Part shown: one piece after another, positions 61,186 through 64,000 of the stretch
Numbering within the stretch: position 1 is the stretch's first letter
Layout: the number at the start of each line of letters is the position of its first letter
NCBI GenBank assembly: GCA_019925095.2
Contig: CM034411.1
Span: forward strand, 2,825,001-2,889,000
DNA length: 64,000 nt
From: Dendrolimus kikuchii
Taxonomy: Eukaryota; Arthropoda; Insecta; Lepidoptera; Lasiocampidae
Direction of reading: 5' to 3'
Notes under the pieces: generated by a model
What the model was told of the DNA's origin: nothing
Seen by the model: the letters and a program-made list of their open reading frames with translations, nothing else
Databases searched by the model: none
Made by a program: the position numbers and the translations under genes

Positions 61186-61249
61186 AACTTAAATGTGCAA
61201 AATAAAAAAAAAACTATTTAGTAACTAAAAAGAAAACATAAATTACTAC

Positions 61250-61322
61250 ATCTTGAAGTCGGTCCAAAGTAAAATATAAAAAACAATAACAAATTCGCAA
61301 AATGCACCGACTTCAAGATTTA
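61250..61322. repeat. Short inverted repeat
   Basis: TCTTGAAGTCGGT and ACCGACTTCAAGA, about 45 bp apart. Confidence 0.7.
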
Positions 61323-61329
61323 GAAAAAA

Positions 61330-61702
61330 TATTTTTCAACACACTTGCTCATAAAGTGGCTCTATGGTCACCGCAATTAGGCACAGAATGACACCCATTA
61401 CCAAACTGTGAGTAAAAAACATTATAACTCACTAGTGAGTTATAGATTCTTTTTTTAAATTTTATTGGTTGACTTGCTTTGTTCTTAAAAAAGTTTTTAT
61501 TCAAAAAAAAGATCGTGTTCTATAGAACAAATAAATTAATGTTCCTATTGCTTGCTCATTTCATGCAACTTCTTATTTAAATAGATAATTTTAACTCGTA
61601 CGTGTTTAATAAATAAAACTTTCACTCATATATAACTTTTTTTATCTACTAAATAAAATGAGTTTTTGTTGTTATTTTATTCACAAGTGTGTTGAAAAAC
61701 GT
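61330..61702. mobile_element. MITE-like element with TTTTTCAACACACTTG ends
   Basis: TTTTTCAACACACTTG at the left and CAAGTGTGTTGAAAAA at the right are perfect complements. The AT-rich interior has no frame; CTCACTAGTGAG is a small palindrome inside. Confidence 0.6.
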
Positions 61703-61724
61703 CGTATGATACACGTGTGTATTG

Positions 61725-61802
61725 ATGATTACCGTCCTCGGCTCTCTTAAGACCCTCGCCTACGGCTCGAGTCTCAATGGCGCCTCGGCGGTAATCACCA
61801 AT
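61725..61802. repeat. Inverted-repeat scrap GATTACCG...CGGTAATC
   Basis: GATGATTACCGTCCTCGGCT and TGGCGCCTCGGCGGTAATCA, with TCTTAAGACCCTCGCCTACG between. A common Lepidopteran repeat end. Confidence 0.5.
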
Positions 61803-61902
61803 GTTACACACTAGTACCATAATGTACTATTATGCTTTTTAGTTACTATTTAATTAGGTCTTTTTTTGCTAGAATTTTTTTATTAATTATTTTATTATTT
61901 AT

Positions 61903-62101
61903 CTTCTGCCCGCGACTTCGTCCGCGGGAAATAATTGAAAAAATAAATTTTGTCTTGGCGTGATGATATACAGCCTATAGCCTTCCTAGATAAATGGGCT
62001 ATCTAAAACTGGAAGAATTTTTCAAATCAGACCAGTAACTCCTGAGATTAGCGCGTTCAAACAAACAAACTCTTCAGCTTTATAATTATATTAGTATAAG
62101 A
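61903..62101 (-). mobile_element. Helitron-like short element, CTAG end lost
   Basis: TTCTGCCCGCGACTTCGTCC (3' hairpin side) to the TCTTATACTAATATAA end at 62,101. Confidence 0.65.
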
Positions 62102-62227
62102 TATAATTTGTTATGAGAGTCTTTAAAATTTGGAAACGATTATGAGGAAAGAAATAAATTTAACACTAATAATTATATTCTACAAATTAAAAAATACAAT
62201 TAAAAACTAAAAATAAACTAAGTTATA

Positions 62228-62372
62228 AAAATAGTACAAGCGATTACAGACTGTGTAACAAATCGCTGCCAGGTGGGAGCGTGCCCAGAAGGCTGGCTGC
62301 ATTGCCGCGCTGTATAGCGATGCTTATATGTTGGGCGAAATATGAGCCAGCCTTCTGATCAAGGGTTTATTT
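62228..62372 (-). pseudogene. REL-endonuclease-like LINE, last codons
   Basis: The minus frame reads DQKAGSYFAQHISIAIQRGN then AASLLGTLP and a stop. It belongs to the same subfamily as 41,196-41,601, with the shared AT-rich 3' tract beyond it. Confidence 0.7.
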
Positions 62373-62394
62373 TTATTTTATTTTTTTATTACGG

Positions 62395-62470
62395 TTGAAA
62401 AGAACGATTAGAACAATGGGCGGCCTTATCGCTTATAGCGATCTCTTCCAGGCAACCCAGTGTCTAAGGA
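62395..62470 (-). repeat. LINE 3' end fragment (GTTGCCTGGAAGAGATCGC family)
   Basis: GGGCGGCCTTATCGCTTATA then GCGATCTCTTCCAGGCAACC. Confidence 0.65.
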
Positions 62471-62474
62471 GATT

Positions 62475-63040
62475 TTAAACGAAATTTCAATATAAGATTT
62501 TTGGTGGTGTATTACAAAAAAATATAATAAAATATAAATAAAGTACTATATACTTATATATACAGATATACATACAGATATAAATATATAATTAGATATA
62601 CGATGATATTATAAATATATATACGAACAATAGATACATTCATTTAATGCAACAATTTTTATTTAATAGACCAATAATGATCAGTGACCATACGTTTAAA
62701 TGTAGTAATTGCTTCAGGGCGGTCTCAATTTCAGAACTTCGTATTTTGTTGTCATCGACTTCCGCACTAGGGATATTTACGCCGCCAAGTGGCTATTTTA
62801 ACCCACCAGATACAGTCTAGCCTTTTAGAAAATACTCATTGCCTCACTCGGTCTTAACAATAGTCCATTAACCTAAAAAGCAGCAATACAATATCTTGTT
62901 TCATTCAAGTCAGTTAGGGTCACAGTCGTTATAGCTCAATAAATATGGCGCTTCATCTCATTTCAATGACGTGGGGTGAAATACTATCAGTCTTAGTCTC
63001 CTAATGTACATTAATTAATTATATATGTCGTGTAATGTAG
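62475..63040. other. Unassigned DNA
   Basis: AT-rich to 62,680, then mixed composition. No repeat or exon was supported. Confidence 0.35.
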
Positions 63041-63042
63041 AC

Positions 63043-63330
63043 ATGTGTAAAGAATGACTAAACAGATATACGACAACAGATAGTACAATACAAAAGTGGA
63101 TGGATGCAGAAGTCGTGGAAGGCCCCGACACACCTTCCATGATCAAATTGATCGTGTACTAGCAGAAGGTGATGTCAGGAGCCTTAAGAATAGATGAGCG
63201 TGCATGACAAGAGCTATGAATGTCAAAGAAGCAAGTGAGGTGTGTAAGAATAAGCCTGAATGGCGCTCTGTTCTTCGTGCCTACCCCGCAAGGGAACTGG
63301 CGTGAAGTTATGTATGTATGTATATATCAT
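63043..63330 (+). mobile_element. RTE-like LINE 3' fragment (copy q)
   Basis: AAGAATGACTAAACAGATAT, an internal 20-bp insertion before ACAATACAAAAGTGG, then to RELA and a TATG tail. A nonsense change (TGA) replaces the R of NRRACM. Confidence 0.82.
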
Positions 63331-63537
63331 TTAAAATTAATTTATGAAAAAGCAATATTTGTTACCCACGTGGAACCATAAACCAATTGGAATTCCCTCG
63401 AATAAATAGAGCAGACGATCAACAGAATTAATTTCTCTAAATTTAATTAATTACAAACTACCGCTAATAAAAAAATTAAAATATTAATTTTAAAAAAAAT
63501 CGACCCCATTTTATAGACAAATAACAGTCATACTTAC

Positions 63538-63555
63538 GATTAAGTTGGCCACCAT
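63538..63555 (-). CDS. Candidate very short first coding exon
   Basis: On the minus strand ATG opens six codons (MVANLI) and is followed by the consensus donor GTAAGT. An earlier ATG 11 bases upstream gives a frame that stops just before the donor. The CpG-rich patch upstream (higher coordinates) could be its promoter. It would continue at lower coordinates; phase 0 matches the exon at 51,001-51,162 but the link is speculative. Confidence 0.3.
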
Positions 63556-63599
63556 GACGCCATAGACAAACCTATATATTTTTCATTAACACAACAAAC

Positions 63600-63950
63600 A
63601 GACGAAGGCACACCCACATTCAGCCTAAATATACATAGTTCGAAAGTGGCGCCACTGCCGGTCACTGCGTGCGCCCCAGACGGTGGTATTGATCCCATCA
63701 CCTACCACCACTCCTACAACCCACTTATTTCTTGTAGTCGGACATCGTCCGCGTCACGTTACAATTGAAAACAAACGTGGCCAATCGTAAAAAGATTAAA
63801 AACCGATTATCCAGCCAGTGCTTCGGTCGCAGATAACACAACGCTGTTGTTGTTTACATTTGGAACTGTCAAAAAAACGCGCGAAATTATTTTCACAGAT
63901 TAAAAATGGCGATTGTGATTTGGAGTTCTTTGATGTGAATCGATTATTTT
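63600..63950. promoter_or_regulatory. Promoter-like region, possibly bidirectional
   Basis: Raised CpG and no repeat match: AGTGGCGCCACTGCCGGTCA, CCAGACGGTGG, ACATCGTCCGCGTCACGTTA. To the left lies the minus-strand candidate exon; to the right AAAAATGGCGATTGTG (63,905) could be a plus-strand 5' UTR or start, though its frame stops after ten codons. Confidence 0.35.
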
Positions 63951-64000
63951 TATAGTGAAGTGGTGAAAACTTTAAAAACCTACTGTGCCTTGAAATTAAA

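Overview
The window looks like transposon-choked nuclear DNA from a moth or butterfly. I infer Lepidoptera from the mix of families: short Helitron-like elements ending in CTAG before a T, RTE-like LINE fragments with TATG-repeat tails, R1-clade LINE ends, a mariner with a GGTTGGGGAAAAAGTC terminus, and tRNA-headed SINEs. There is no operon, bacterial ribosome-binding site, rRNA, complete tRNA, CRISPR array or long intact gene. Background DNA is AT-rich; GC rises in the R1-clade pieces and in a few exon- or promoter-like spots.

Most of the sequence is three abundant retro-families plus nested DNA elements. (1) About 17 fragments of one LINE, all carrying only the C-terminal end of the reverse transcriptase ORF and usually a TATG microsatellite tail; seven have clear 11-13 bp target-site duplications (TSDs) and one a shorter 8 bp duplication. 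(2) About 17 copies of a roughly 310 bp poly(A)-ended SINE-like repeat. (3) Eight R1-clade 3' ends, six of them stacked two-by-two at three separate sites, with the target sequence repeated before, between and after the two elements. Around these lie nine fragments of a REL-endonuclease-like LINE C-terminus, many Helitron-like pieces, foldback elements, a MITE family with CTCACAACG ends, two or three solo LTRs and a broken mariner.

Layout. 0-13 kb: SINE-like and RTE-like fragments, a 9-bp minisatellite grown inside a Helitron-like repeat (2.27-2.84 kb), and Helitrons. 12.4-16.5 kb: foldbacks, MITEs and AT-rich single-copy DNA. 17.4-18.73 kb: a 367-bp satellite whose unit can encode a C2H2-finger-like motif. 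18.87-20.03 kb: a 5'-truncated R1-clade element with a 16-bp TSD. 22.1-22.8, 28.8-29.4 and 35.95-36.68 kb: stacked R1-clade ends. 27.9-28.4, 38.1-38.8 and 50.0-50.5 kb: solo LTRs. 37.7-41.9 and 53-57.5 kb: REL-like LINE ends. 59.2-60.9 kb: RTE, mariner, RTE.

Host genes are barely visible. Candidate exons with plausible splice signals lie at 47,162-47,300 (+), 51,001-51,162 (-), 39,317-39,540 (-), 32,530-32,595 (-) and 63,538-63,555 (-). Promoter-like CpG-rich patches lie at 31.79-32.11, 56.56-56.72 and 63.6-63.95 kb. The simplest reading is that the window sits in introns and spacers of one or more genes whose introns have been filled by transposons. None of these exons could be named from sequence alone.
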